This document shows positions 8,309 to 17,352 of a DNA stretch of 64,000 nucleotides, in pieces (position 1 is the first letter of the stretch; each line of letters begins with the position of its first letter). Source of the stretch: Dokdonella_A ginsengisoli (GTDB taxonomy: Bacteria; Pseudomonadota; Gammaproteobacteria; Xanthomonadales; Rhodanobacteraceae); the NCBI RefSeq assembly GCF_042652785.1, contig NZ_JBHSHD010000005.1, positions 124,001 to 188,000 on the forward strand, read 5' to 3'. Position numbers and translations under genes: made by a program. Below the pieces are notes generated by a model. That model saw only the letters and a list, made by a program, of their open reading frames with translations, searched no databases and was not told where the DNA came from.

Positions 8309-9637
8309 ATGAACAGACTGCTTTCCGTCGCGGGCGCACTGGCGCTCGCGTCCGCTGCCGTGCAGGCGCATGCCTGGCAGTACACGATCGTCGGCGGGCC
8401 TTCCTTCCAGCAGAACCTCGCGCCGGGTGCGGCGCTCGTCGCCGACACCGACGGCGACGTCTGCCTGCTCAGCAACGACCGCGATTTCGGCAACATGGGT
8501 TTCGCGCACGTCTACGGCTTCCACGCCGCCGACGGTGCGCCGACGCCGCTGCACGCCTCGCTCGGTTCGCGCGAGCTGGCCACGTTCGGCATCGACTGCC
8601 GCTTCGGCGATCCGATCGTCGGCTACTCGGCCTACGGCGACGTCGAGGCGCGCCGCTGGAGCCGGCTCGCCGGCTTCCTGCCTGCCCCCGGCAGCCTCGG
8701 TCCGGACTTCCCGCTGCCCAGCTACTCGGCGATCGAACCCGTGCGCTTGGGCGTGGACGCAGCGCGGCATGCGGTGATCGTGCGCGACAAGATCGGCGGC
8801 AGCTCGGTCGACCTGCAGGCCTACGATCTCTCCACGCTGTCGCCGCTGTGGCAGACCGGCATCGCGGTGATGCCACTGTCGTACCCGCGCGTGCGCGACA
8901 TGCAGGTGGCGGCCGACGGCTCGGTCACGCTGATCGGCACGGCCGACGACACCAACACGCCGACGATGGGCGTGTTCCTGCTCACGTACGACGCCGCCGG
9001 CCAGCCCAACGGACCGAATTTCCAGTTCGGCGATCCGTCCTACGGCCAGGTCGCCGACCTCGCGCTGTCGCCGGGCGGCATCGGCTACGTGGTGCGGCGC
9101 GACCGCGAGTTCATGCGCGACGAGCTGCTGCGCATGGATGCGCAGACGCCGTGGGGCGTGGCGCTGGACATCGGCTGCTGCGGCACGCGCATGGTGCACG
9201 CGCTCGCCGCGCTGCCGGACGACGGCGCGCTCGCCGTGTCCAACGACGTGTTCGGCTGGGCCAGCTCGCTGTCGCGCTTCCACGCCGACGGCACGCTGAT
9301 GTGGCGCGCCGACAGCGTGCCGGTGGACATGCCCGGCATGCAGCTGATGGGCCTGGTCGGCGACCGCGCCGGGCGTGCGCTGGCGATCTACACCGAGCCG
9401 GCGCCGTACGGCCCGCCGCAGGCGCTGCGCACGGTGCGGCTGCGCGCCTATTCGCAGACCGGCATGGAACTGTGGACGCGCACGATCGACAACGTGCGCT
9501 TCGACGGCGGCTCGCCGCTGCGCTCGACGGTGAGTTCCGATGACGTGGTAGTGCTCGCGTTCGAGGTCTACGACGTCAACGCCGGCGCCTCCGGCATCCT
9601 CGTGCAGGGCTTCCCGCTGGACCAGCCGTTCCCGTGA
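8309..9637 (+). CDS. Secreted protein of unknown function, probable beta-propeller
   Basis: 442 residues from ATG 8309, which follows a GGGGGAGA ribosome site. A classical signal peptide is visible (MNRLLSVAGALALASAAVQA, cleavage near AHA-W), so the mature protein is exported. The rest is beta-strand-rich, with repeated motifs of the kind VRDMQVAADGSVTLIGT and FHADGTLMWRAD that resemble PQQ/quinoprotein-like propeller blades, but no named family is recognised. A CCG Cys pair (residues near DIGCCGTRM) could form a disulphide. It ends at a strong palindromic terminator shared with the convergent beta-helix gene. Confidence 0.85.
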   Translation: MNRLLSVAGALALASAAVQAHAWQYTIVGGPSFQQNLAPGAALVADTDGDVCLLSNDRDFGNMGFAHVYGFHAADGAPTPLHASLGSRELATFGIDCRFGDPIVGYSAYGDVEARRWSRLAGFLPAPGSLGPDFPLPSYSAIEPVRLGVDAARHAVIVRDKIGGSSVDLQAYDLSTLSPLWQTGIAVMPLSYPRVRDMQVAADGSVTLIGTADDTNTPTMGVFLLTYDAAGQPNGPNFQFGDPSYGQVADLALSPGGIGYVVRRDREFMRDELLRMDAQTPWGVALDIGCCGTRMVHALAALPDDGALAVSNDVFGWASSLSRFHADGTLMWRADSVPVDMPGMQLMGLVGDRAGRALAIYTEPAPYGPPQALRTVRLRAYSQTGMELWTRTIDNVRFDGGSPLRSTVSSDDVVVLAFEVYDVNAGASGILVQGFPLDQPFP

Positions 9638-9644
9638 GACGAGG

Positions 9645-9671
9645 CCGCGGACGCGCCGGGCGCGTCCGCGG
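9645..9671. terminator. Bidirectional hairpin between convergent genes
   Basis: A perfect 12-bp GC-only stem (CCGCGGACGCGC and its complement) with a 3-base loop lies in the 43-base gap between two stop codons. No T-run follows, as is common in high-GC genomes. It could serve both genes. Confidence 0.6.
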
Positions 9672-9680
9672 CTGCGGCCT

Positions 9681-11753
9681 TCAGTCGAAGCCGTCGGCGA
9701 ACAGGCGGTCCCTGCAGTCGTCGATCTGGGCCGGGTTCACCAGCACGTGGAACTGGGTGCCGGCCGGCATGCCGTCGTAGGAGAAGATCCGCCACTTCCC
9801 GTTGTCGTAGTCGACGTCGAAGTGGCCGGCGACCGGATTGCCGTCGAACAGCCGGGTCACCATCGGCTGCGCGCAGGCGGTGCCGTTGAGCAGCGGATGG
9901 TCGAGCACCAGTCCGCTGCCGAGAGTGTTCGCCGCCGTGGCCGTCGCGCGGAACGCGTTCGGGCTGGGCTCCTGCGCGTACACGTTGAAGCCGGCGCCGA
10001 GCGGCAGGTCATCGGTCATGTCGAGGTTGGCGACCAGCCAGGCGCCCGGCCCGCCGAACGAGAAATAGAAGACACCGACCGGATGCGCGTTGTAGACCGG
10101 CCCCGCGCTCCAGTTCTGGGTGACCAGCACGATGCGGTCGGGCAACCCGTTCACGCTGGCGTCGTCGAGCTGGCTGGTCCATCCGGAGGCGTTCGACGCG
10201 TCCGCGACGTGGCGGAACACGCCGCTGCCGCGCGCGGGCACGAATGCGTCGAAATCCACGTGTTCGGGGAGCGCGGCGAAGCCCTGGTCGAACACGGTCC
10301 AGCGCGGCCCCGAGTACCACACGCCGAACGGGCGGTTGAAGGTGACCGCGGAGTTTTCGCCGCCGTCGAAGTTCGGGGTCAGGAACAGGTCCGCGCCGGG
10401 CCGGTCGTTGCCGGCCGGATGGTCGATCGTGCTGATGTAGTCGTCGATGTTCGCGGCGGCGGTGGAGTGCGCGAAGCTGATGTCGCCGAACTCGTAGGCG
10501 CCGATGTCCGCCTTGTCCGGCCCGCTGCCGGCGGGATTCTTGATCCGGCGCAGGCCGTCGGCGTCGGTCAGCGGCAGGCCGTTGAAGATCAGGCCGAAAC
10601 CCAGCATGCCGGTGTCGGCGGCGTCGCGCGCGGGTGAATCCGCACGCAGGCGCGGCGTCGACGCCGCGACCAGGTTCGCGCGGGCGAGGATCGTGTGCGG
10701 ACCGAGGGTGAAGCCGCCGGAACTGGGGATCGGTGCATCGATCAGGTTGTAGTCGTTGGAAAGATCCGGCGTCTGCGCGGCGTTGAAATGGATGCCGCGC
10801 TGCGCGGAGACCAGGTTGTTGTAGACCGTGCCGGTGACGCGGCCGGCGGCGGCGCCATCCCAGTTCGACACCGACAAGCCGCGGTTGCAGCGCGATACCG
10901 TGTTGTTGATCGCCTGCGCATCGATCGTGCCGTTGGCGACGACCAGGTCGATGCCCGAGCCGCCGCCGTCGCCTGCCGATCCGCACACTGCGACGTTGCT
11001 GTACATGCGCAGGTCGAATGCGCTCGCCGTGCTGGTGAACAGGCCTTCGGAAACGAAGAATGCACCGCGCGAGAACGCGCCCTGCACGCGATTGCCGTGC
11101 AGCTTGATCGAGCCGGCGCCGCCGACCGAGGTCAGGGCATGCACGTCGACGAAAAGCCCGGCGCCTTCGGCCAGGCCCGGGGCGCTGCTTTCGATCCGGT
11201 TGTAGTAGGCCTCCACGTTCAGCGTCGAGGCGCTGGCGACCAGTTCCATCAGCCCGGAATTGAGATCGGGCGGCTGCCCGCGCAGGCGGTTGTCGTAGAG
11301 GCTCGCGTTGACGGTGCCGCCGGCCGAATTGATCCTGATCAGGCGGCCGGTGCTGCCCGGCGCGTAGGTGAGCGTGAGTTCGCGCAGGTCGAGATTGGCC
11401 GTGCCGGTGCCGCTGTAGGTCGCGCTGATGTAGGCGTTGGCGAAATTCAGGCGGCTGATGCGGACGTCCAGATCGTCGCCGATCTCCGCGTTCGAGATGA
11501 ACAGGCCGTCGCCGGTGAACTGCGGCGCGTAGCCGTCGGCTGCGGTCAGCGTGAGGCTGCGCTTGCGGATCACCACGGGCTCGGTGATCGGCGTCTGCGT
11601 GGCGATCTCGACGCGGTCGCCGTCGGCGGCGGTGTTGATGCAGGCCTGCAGGCTCGCATCGCAGGGCGCGGCGCCGGGCCAGGTGCGGGTTGCGGCCCCG
11701 GCCAGGCCGGTGAAGCTCGCCAGCAGCGCGAGCGCGTAACGCGGAAATTGCAT
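9681..11753 (-). CDS. Secreted right-handed beta-helix protein with LFADGFD tail
   Basis: 690 residues from ATG 11753 (GGAGAG ribosome site). The signal peptide is MQFPRYALALLASFTGLAGA, cleaved before ATRTW. The mature start CDASLQACINTAADGD and the following short beta-turn repeats are typical of parallel beta-helix proteins of the choice-of-anchor type. From about residue 480 a different, globular beta domain follows. The chain ends CRDRLFADGFD, a C-terminal motif I recall on other secreted Lysobacterales proteins but cannot verify here. The gene lies 61 bases downstream of the kinase gene on the same strand and may be co-transcribed with it. Ligand or enzymatic activity is unknown. Confidence 0.85.
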   Translation of the reverse strand: MQFPRYALALLASFTGLAGAATRTWPGAAPCDASLQACINTAADGDRVEIATQTPITEPVVIRKRSLTLTAADGYAPQFTGDGLFISNAEIGDDLDVRISRLNFANAYISATYSGTGTANLDLRELTLTYAPGSTGRLIRINSAGGTVNASLYDNRLRGQPPDLNSGLMELVASASTLNVEAYYNRIESSAPGLAEGAGLFVDVHALTSVGGAGSIKLHGNRVQGAFSRGAFFVSEGLFTSTASAFDLRMYSNVAVCGSAGDGGGSGIDLVVANGTIDAQAINNTVSRCNRGLSVSNWDGAAAGRVTGTVYNNLVSAQRGIHFNAAQTPDLSNDYNLIDAPIPSSGGFTLGPHTILARANLVAASTPRLRADSPARDAADTGMLGFGLIFNGLPLTDADGLRRIKNPAGSGPDKADIGAYEFGDISFAHSTAAANIDDYISTIDHPAGNDRPGADLFLTPNFDGGENSAVTFNRPFGVWYSGPRWTVFDQGFAALPEHVDFDAFVPARGSGVFRHVADASNASGWTSQLDDASVNGLPDRIVLVTQNWSAGPVYNAHPVGVFYFSFGGPGAWLVANLDMTDDLPLGAGFNVYAQEPSPNAFRATATAANTLGSGLVLDHPLLNGTACAQPMVTRLFDGNPVAGHFDVDYDNGKWRIFSYDGMPAGTQFHVLVNPAQIDDCRDRLFADGFD

Positions 11754-11814
11754 GGAAGCTCTCCGTTGGAATGCCGTCCTGCAAGCGCAAAACGGCGTCG
11801 GGAGAGGACAGGCG

Positions 11815-14697
11815 TCAGCGTGAGGCGAGCAGGGTGGCGTTTGCCGCCACCAGTTCGGGCGGCACGAAGGGCAGGGCGGCGACCGCGGCGCGCGCGGCGG
11901 TCGCCGCTTCGTCGGCGTCTTGCGCATGCAGGTGTCGGCGGCAGCTCGCGCGTTCGACCGCGACCCAGGCGCGATCGACGCGGGCGGCCGCGCCGCCGGC
12001 GGCCAGTTCCGTATCCGCCGCGGCCAGTTGCGGCATCGCGCCGGCGCAGTCGCCGCCTTCGGCCGCGATGCGCGCGGCGATCAGGCGCAGCTTGCCCAGC
12101 CGCGGGTGCCCGGCCGGGAACGCGCGTTCGCCGGCGGCCAGCGCGGCGGAGGCTTGGCTGCGTGCCGCATCGAGTTGCCCGTTCTGCCGCAAGGCGGCTG
12201 CGAGCGAAGCCTGCGCCTGCAGCGTGTCCTGGTGCTCGGCGCCGAGCCTGGCGGCGAGCAGCGCGTGCGCGGCGCGGATTTCCTCCAGCGCCGCCGCGCC
12301 GCGGCCGCGCTCGGCCAGCGTATTGCCCAGGCCGAGCCGTGCGATGCCGACCAGGTAGTGGTCCTGGCCGACCGCCGCGATCGTCGTCGCCACCGCCGCG
12401 CGCGCGTTGGCTTCGGCTTCCTCGTAGCGGCCGGCGCTGCGCTGCATGCCGGCCAGGTTGTTCTGCATCGTGGCGACGGTCGGATGCGCCTGGCCGTAGC
12501 TCGCGCGCGCCGCCTGCAGGGCTTCCTCCAGGCGCGCGATCGCGGTGGCGAGGTCGCCCTGCTCGAAGGCGATCACGGCCAGCGAGTTGAGCCCGTTGGC
12601 GACGCCGGGATGATTCGGTCCGAGCAGCTTCTTCTGCATCGCGACCGCATGGCCGATGCGCTCGGCCGCGCCGGCGCGATCGCCCTGGCGGCGCAGGGCG
12701 GTGCCGAGGTTGAACTCGCTCTCGGCCAGATCCGGGTGCTCGGGGCCGAGCAGCGCGCGCCGTGTCGCCATCGCCTGCGCGAACAGCTCCGCCGCCGCCT
12801 TCGCGTCGCCCTGCTGCAGCACGACCACGCCGAGGTCGTGTTCGGCTGCGGCGGTCTGCGTGTGCGCCTCGCCGTCGTGCAGGCGGCGCAACGACAGCGC
12901 TTCGCGCAGCGCCGCGGCGGCGCCGTCGAGATCGCCTTCGCGGAAGCGGATGCCGCCGAGCGCGGCGAGCGCGCGCCTCTCGGTTTCCGCACCGCTGCCG
13001 CGCGTGCGCTCGAGTGCGGCTTCGGCGAGCGCGCGCGCGTCCGGCAGCCGGCCGCGTTCGGACAGCACTTCGGCCAGCCGCAGCTCGATGCCGTCGCGCC
13101 GCTGCGGCGCCAGAGCGAGTGCCTGGCGCAGGTCGCGCTCGGCTTCTTCCAGTTGGCCCTGCGCGGCGAGAACGCGTCCGCGCTCGACCAGGGCGCCGGC
13201 CCGGGCCGTGTCGCCGTCGGCGTGATCGAGCGCGCGCTGCGCGAGGTCGCGCGCACGCGCGTAGTCGCCGAGCTGGCGATAGGCGCCGGCCAAGGCGGTG
13301 GACAGCTCCGCTTCGAGTTCGGGCTGGGTCTTGAGCGTCTGTGCCAGGCGCAGCGCGCCGCGGTCGAGCAGTTCGCGTGCGGACACCGTGCGGCCCTTGC
13401 TCTCGTCCGGCGTGACGCCGTCGAACAGCGCCAGCACGAAGTCGCGCGCGGCGTCGGCGCGCGCGGCCTCGGCGCGCGCCGCGCGCGCCTGCCACAGCGT
13501 GGCGCCGACGCCGGCGAGAACGGCGAGCTCGATCGCCGCGCCGAGCGCCTCGCCGACGCGATGCCGGCCGACGAACTTCCTCGCGCGGTAGCGGCGCGAG
13601 CCGGCGCGTGCCCGGACCGGCTCGCCGCGCGCGTGACGGTCGAGGTCCGCGGCGAGTTCGGCCGCGCCGGCGTAGCGCTGCGCCGGATCGCGCTGCAGCG
13701 CCTTCGCCACGATCAGGTCGAGGTCGCCGGCGACGCGCCGGCGCAGCGAGCGCAGGTCGCATCCGCGCGCCTGCGCGTGCGCGGCGCCGGCGCCGGTCAG
13801 CGAAGCCGACGGCGCGCGCAGGCTGGCGTCCTCGCGCCAGTGCGGGCGGCTGCCGGTCAGCAGTTCGTGCAGCAGCACGCCGAGCGCATAGACGTCGGTG
13901 GCGGTGGTGATCGCGCCGCCGTCGCGCTGCTCGGGCGCCGCGTAGGCCGGCGTCAGCAGGCGCGCTTCGGTGCGCGTCGCGTCGCGGTCGCCGTCGTCGA
14001 GCAACCGGGCGATGCCGAAGTCGAGCAGCTTGAGCGCGCCGTCCTCGCGCACGAGGATGTTCGACGGCTTCAGGTCGCGATGCACGACGAGGTTGCGGTG
14101 CGCGTAGTCGACCGCGGCGCAGACGTCGGCGAACAGGCGCAGTCGCGCGGCGACGTCCAGGCGCCGCTCGTCGCAGTATTCGGTCAGCGGCCGTCCGTCG
14201 ACGTATTCGAGCGCGAACCACGGCACGCCCTGCGCGGTGAAGCCGCCGTCGAGCAGGCGCGCGATGCCCGGATGCTCGAGGCGGGCGAGGATCGCGCGTT
14301 CGCGCACGAAGCGCGCGCGTTCGGCCTCGTCGTGCAGGCCGTAGCGCAGCACCTTGATCGCCACCTGCTGCGCGTAGGCGCCGTCCTCGCGCTCGGCGGC
14401 GAACACGCTGGCCATGCCGCCGGCGCCGATCGGCCGGCCGACGCGCCAGGCGCCCAGGCGCTGCCCGCGCAGTCCGGGTTCGGCGTCGATCAGTTCGGCG
14501 GCGAGCCGGCCGCTGCCTTCGTCGAGGCGGCTGTCGCGCGCGGATTCCTGCAGCATGCGCGCGAGCGCCTCGCGCAGTTCGGCGTCGGCGACCTCGGCGA
14601 GCAAGCGCGCGCGTCCGGCCGCGTCGAGTTCGAAGGCGCGGTCGAACAGCGGCCCGAGCTCGAGCCAGCGCCGCTCGATCGCGCCGTCGCGGGTCAT
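11815..14697 (-). CDS. Ser/Thr protein kinase with TPR sensor region
   Basis: 960 residues. The N-terminal 80 form a helical linker, followed by a complete PknB-type kinase domain at about 83-350: glycine loop GAGGMASV (91-98), Lys115 in VAIK, HRDLKPSN (206-213, catalytic Asp208), DFG (226-228) and APE (254-256). A hydrophobic stretch (about 390-410) is probably a single membrane span, putting the C-terminal array of about ten TPR repeats outside or at the membrane. The start overlaps the stop of the ECF sigma gene (ATGA), so the two are translated together. Kinases of this layout next to ECF43-type sigma factors activate the sigma factor by phosphorylation (PknS-EcfK in Xanthomonas citri). 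That function is inferred here by context. Confidence 0.93.
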   Translation of the reverse strand: MTRDGAIERRWLELGPLFDRAFELDAAGRARLLAEVADAELREALARMLQESARDSRLDEGSGRLAAELIDAEPGLRGQRLGAWRVGRPIGAGGMASVFAAEREDGAYAQQVAIKVLRYGLHDEAERARFVRERAILARLEHPGIARLLDGGFTAQGVPWFALEYVDGRPLTEYCDERRLDVAARLRLFADVCAAVDYAHRNLVVHRDLKPSNILVREDGALKLLDFGIARLLDDGDRDATRTEARLLTPAYAAPEQRDGGAITTATDVYALGVLLHELLTGSRPHWREDASLRAPSASLTGAGAAHAQARGCDLRSLRRRVAGDLDLIVAKALQRDPAQRYAGAAELAADLDRHARGEPVRARAGSRRYRARKFVGRHRVGEALGAAIELAVLAGVGATLWQARAARAEAARADAARDFVLALFDGVTPDESKGRTVSARELLDRGALRLAQTLKTQPELEAELSTALAGAYRQLGDYARARDLAQRALDHADGDTARAGALVERGRVLAAQGQLEEAERDLRQALALAPQRRDGIELRLAEVLSERGRLPDARALAEAALERTRGSGAETERRALAALGGIRFREGDLDGAAAALREALSLRRLHDGEAHTQTAAAEHDLGVVVLQQGDAKAAAELFAQAMATRRALLGPEHPDLAESEFNLGTALRRQGDRAGAAERIGHAVAMQKKLLGPNHPGVANGLNSLAVIAFEQGDLATAIARLEEALQAARASYGQAHPTVATMQNNLAGMQRSAGRYEEAEANARAAVATTIAAVGQDHYLVGIARLGLGNTLAERGRGAAALEEIRAAHALLAARLGAEHQDTLQAQASLAAALRQNGQLDAARSQASAALAAGERAFPAGHPRLGKLRLIAARIAAEGGDCAGAMPQLAAADTELAAGGAAARVDRAWVAVERASCRRHLHAQDADEAATAARAAVAALPFVPPELVAANATLLASR

Positions 14698-15236
14698 TCG
14701 ATCGCCTGCTGCAGGAACACGCGCGCGCGCGCCCAGTCGCGCACCACGCTGCGCGCCACGATGCCGAGCGCCTCGGCGGTTTCCTCGACCGACAGGCCGG
14801 CGAAGAAGCGCAGCTCGACCACGCGCGCCAGGCGCGGTTCGAGCGCGTCGAGCCGCTCCAGCGCTTCGTTCAGCGCGAGCATCTCGGCGGCGGCGTGCTC
14901 GCTCGGAATCTCGAGCGCGTCGAGATCGAGCGGCGCCTCGTTGCCGCCGCGCTTTTGCGCCATGCGCCGGCGCGCGTGATCGACCAGGATGTGCCGCATT
15001 GCGGTGGCCGCGTAGGCGTAGAAATGCGCGCGGTCGGCGAAGCCGTGCGCGCCGCCGGCGAGGTTCAGCCAGGCCTCGTGCACCAGCGCGGTGGTGTCCA
15101 GCGTCTGCGCCGCGCGTTCGCCGGCCAGCTGCCGCCGCGCCAGTTCGCGCAGGCGCTGGTACACCTGCGGCCGCAAGGTCGCATCGAGATCTTCCGCATC
15201 GCCGTGCGGCGGCGTGATCGCTTCGGGATCGCGCAT
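14694..15236 (-). CDS. ECF sigma factor (TIGR02999/ECF43-like)
   Basis: 180 residues with sigma region 2 at about 20-95 (TALVHEAWLNL, then FYAYAATAMRHILVDHARRR) and region 4 at about 120-175 (LARVVELRFFAGLSVEETAEALG, helix-turn-helix). This is the ECF type that lacks a membrane anti-sigma factor and instead sits beside a Ser/Thr kinase; in Xanthomonas citri EcfK a threonine in region 2 is phosphorylated by PknS. The equivalent surface here is around Thr48/Thr49 (LDTTALVHEAW), an alignment made by eye. No anti-sigma gene is present nearby. The coupled downstream kinase and the beta-helix protein could be part of its regulon, but no target promoter was identified. Confidence 0.9.
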   Translation of the reverse strand: MRDPEAITPPHGDAEDLDATLRPQVYQRLRELARRQLAGERAAQTLDTTALVHEAWLNLAGGAHGFADRAHFYAYAATAMRHILVDHARRRMAQKRGGNEAPLDLDALEIPSEHAAAEMLALNEALERLDALEPRLARVVELRFFAGLSVEETAEALGIVARSVVRDWARARVFLQQAIE

Positions 15237-15292
15237 GGCAGCTCCGTTGACGGCGGCATGCTAACCCAACCGCCGCCGGCAGCGACCGGAAC

Positions 15293-15309
15293 GCGGGCCG
15301 GCGGCCCGC
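15293..15309 (-). terminator. Possible glmS terminator hairpin
   Basis: A 7-bp stem GCGGGCC/GGCCCGC with a 3-base loop lies eight bases past the glmS stop. There is no T-tract, so it may be only a GC palindrome. Confidence 0.35.
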
Positions 15310-15316
15310 CGCGTGG

Positions 15317-17149
15317 CTACTCCACCGTCACCGACTTGGCCAGGTTGCGCGGCTGGTCGACGTCGGTGCCGCGCAGCACGGCGACGTGGTAGGCGAGCAT
15401 CTGCAGCGGCACGGTGAACACGGCCGGCGCGATCAGGTTGCCGCCGGAGGCGATCTTCAGCACCGCGCCGCGTTCGCCGGCCTGCACCACCGGCGCGTCG
15501 GTGTCGGCGAAGACGAACAGCTCGCCGCCGCGCGCGCGCACTTCCTCGAGGTTGGACTTGAGCTTCTCCAGCAGCTGGTTGTTCGGCGCGACGGCGATCA
15601 CCGGCATGTCCTCGTCGACTAGGGCCAGCGGGCCGTGCTTGAGCTCGCCGGCGGGATACGCCTCGGCGTGGATGTAGGAGATTTCCTTGAGCTTGAGCGC
15701 GCCTTCGAGCGCGACCGGGTAGTGCACGCCGCGGCCGAGGAACAGCGCGTGATGGCGCGGCACGAAGCGTTCGGCCAGCGCGGCGATCTGCGGTTCGAGC
15801 GCGAGCACCTCGCCGATCACGCGCGGCAGCGACGCCAGTTCCGCGACCAGGCGCGAATACTTCTCCGCCGCCAGTCCGTTGATGCGCGCCAGCTCGAGCA
15901 CCAGCAGGGCCAGCGCGGCCAGCTGCGTGGTGAACGCCTTGGTCGAGGCGACGCCGATCTCCGGGCCGGCGCGCGTCATCAGCACCAGGTCCGATTCGCG
16001 CACCAGGCTGGACTCGGGCACGTTGCAGATCGCCATCGAGCCGAGATAGCCGTGCCGGCGGCCGTCGCGCAGCGCCGCCAGCGTGTCGGCGGTCTCGCCG
16101 GACTGCGACACCGCCAGGAACAGCGTGCCCGGCTGCACCACCGCGCGGCGGTAGCGGTACTCGCTGGCGACCTCGACGCTGCACGGCAGGCCGGCGATGC
16201 CTTCCAGCCAGTAGCGCGCGACCAGGCCGGCGTGGAAGCTGGTGCCGCAGGCGACGATCTGCACGTGCTTCACGCGCGCCAGCAGCGCCTCGGCGTCGAC
16301 GCCGAAGATGTTGGGCAGGATGCGGTTCTCGCTCAGGCGGCCCTCGAGCGTATCGGCCACTGCGCGCGGCTGCTCGTGGATCTCCTTGATCATGTAGTGG
16401 CGGTACTCGCCGCGATCGACCGCGTCGGCAGACAGTTCGCTCTTGCGGACCGGACGCTCGACCGGGTTGCCGTCGGCATCGCAGATTTCGAAGCGGCCGC
16501 GGCTGATCTCCACCACGTCGCCTTCGTCGAGATAGACGAAGCGGTTGGTCTGCTTGATCAGCGCCTGCACGTCGGAGCCGAGGAAGTGCTCGCCGTCGCC
16601 GACGCCGACCACCAGCGGGCTGCCGCGGCGCGCGCCGACGATGCGGTCGGGCTGGTCGCGGTTCATCACCGCGATCGCGTAGGCGCCGTGCAGGCGGCGC
16701 GTGGCGGCGAGCACCGCGCTGCGCAGGTCGGCGTTGCCGGCGAGGGCCTGCTCGACGAGATGGGCGATCACCTCGGTGTCGGTCTCCGACTCGAAGCGGT
16801 AGCCGCGCGCCTTCAGTTCCTCGCGCAGTTCGGCGTGGTTCTCGATGATGCCGTTGTGAACAATGGCAACGCGCTCGCTCGACACGTGCGGGTGCGCGTT
16901 GACCGTGTTCGGCGCGCCGTGGGTCGCCCAGCGCGTGTGCGCGATGCCGGTGACGCCGGCGACCGGGGCGGAGTCGTACAGCGTCTCCAGGTCGCGCACC
17001 TTGCCCTTGGCCCGCACGCGCGCGAGGCGGCCGTCCTGCAGCACCGAGATGCCGGCCGAGTCGTAGCCGCGGTATTCGAGCGCCTTCAGGCCGGCGATCA
17101 GCACGGGCACCACGTCGCGGTCGGCGGTGGCGGCTACGATTCCACACAT
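15317..17149 (-). CDS. glmS: Glutamine-fructose-6-phosphate aminotransferase (isomerizing)
   Basis: 610 residues, the normal length. GlmS converts fructose-6-phosphate and glutamine to glucosamine-6-phosphate, the first step to UDP-GlcNAc. The start MCGIVAATADRDVVP provides the nucleophile Cys2 after Met removal; LEYRGYDSAG and the glutaminase core follow, then two SIS isomerase domains (about 290-430 and 460-600) with VSQSGETADT and a C-terminal NLAKSVTVE. The in-frame extension upstream to 17428 lacks the required N-terminal cysteine. It marks one end of the EPS locus, and its product feeds the amino-sugar precursors used there. No glmS ribozyme was seen in the short leader. Confidence 0.97.
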   Translation of the reverse strand: MCGIVAATADRDVVPVLIAGLKALEYRGYDSAGISVLQDGRLARVRAKGKVRDLETLYDSAPVAGVTGIAHTRWATHGAPNTVNAHPHVSSERVAIVHNGIIENHAELREELKARGYRFESETDTEVIAHLVEQALAGNADLRSAVLAATRRLHGAYAIAVMNRDQPDRIVGARRGSPLVVGVGDGEHFLGSDVQALIKQTNRFVYLDEGDVVEISRGRFEICDADGNPVERPVRKSELSADAVDRGEYRHYMIKEIHEQPRAVADTLEGRLSENRILPNIFGVDAEALLARVKHVQIVACGTSFHAGLVARYWLEGIAGLPCSVEVASEYRYRRAVVQPGTLFLAVSQSGETADTLAALRDGRRHGYLGSMAICNVPESSLVRESDLVLMTRAGPEIGVASTKAFTTQLAALALLVLELARINGLAAEKYSRLVAELASLPRVIGEVLALEPQIAALAERFVPRHHALFLGRGVHYPVALEGALKLKEISYIHAEAYPAGELKHGPLALVDEDMPVIAVAPNNQLLEKLKSNLEEVRARGGELFVFADTDAPVVQAGERGAVLKIASGGNLIAPAVFTVPLQMLAYHVAVLRGTDVDQPRNLAKSVTVE

Positions 17150-17213
17150 AGGAAATTCCTGGCAGGGGAAGGAAGGAGGGGCGCGACGCCTTGCTGGCGG
17201 CGGACGGCGCTGC

Positions 17214-17230
17214 GAAGATGATAAATCTTC
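17214..17230. promoter_or_regulatory. Short palindrome in glmS-EPS divergent region
   Basis: GAAGAT, five bases, ATCTTC lies in the 203-base gap between glmS and the divergent initiating glycosyltransferase. It could be an operator or part of an AT-rich promoter; nothing more supports it. The rest of the gap shows no gene. Confidence 0.25.
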
Positions 17231-17352
17231 CGCGCGCTCGCCAGAGCGCGCGGGCGGCCGGAGGACCGGCGAATCCGTGGCGATCGACGACGGGCGTCGA
17301 CCGCACCGACCCCTGGACGGATGCGCGCGGCCCGGCAAGGAGAACGAGCCCG

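Noticed and set aside
17150..17352. glmS ribozyme/riboswitch upstream of glmS
   Set aside because: The leader is short and shows no ribozyme core; glmS ribozymes are known mainly from Firmicutes.
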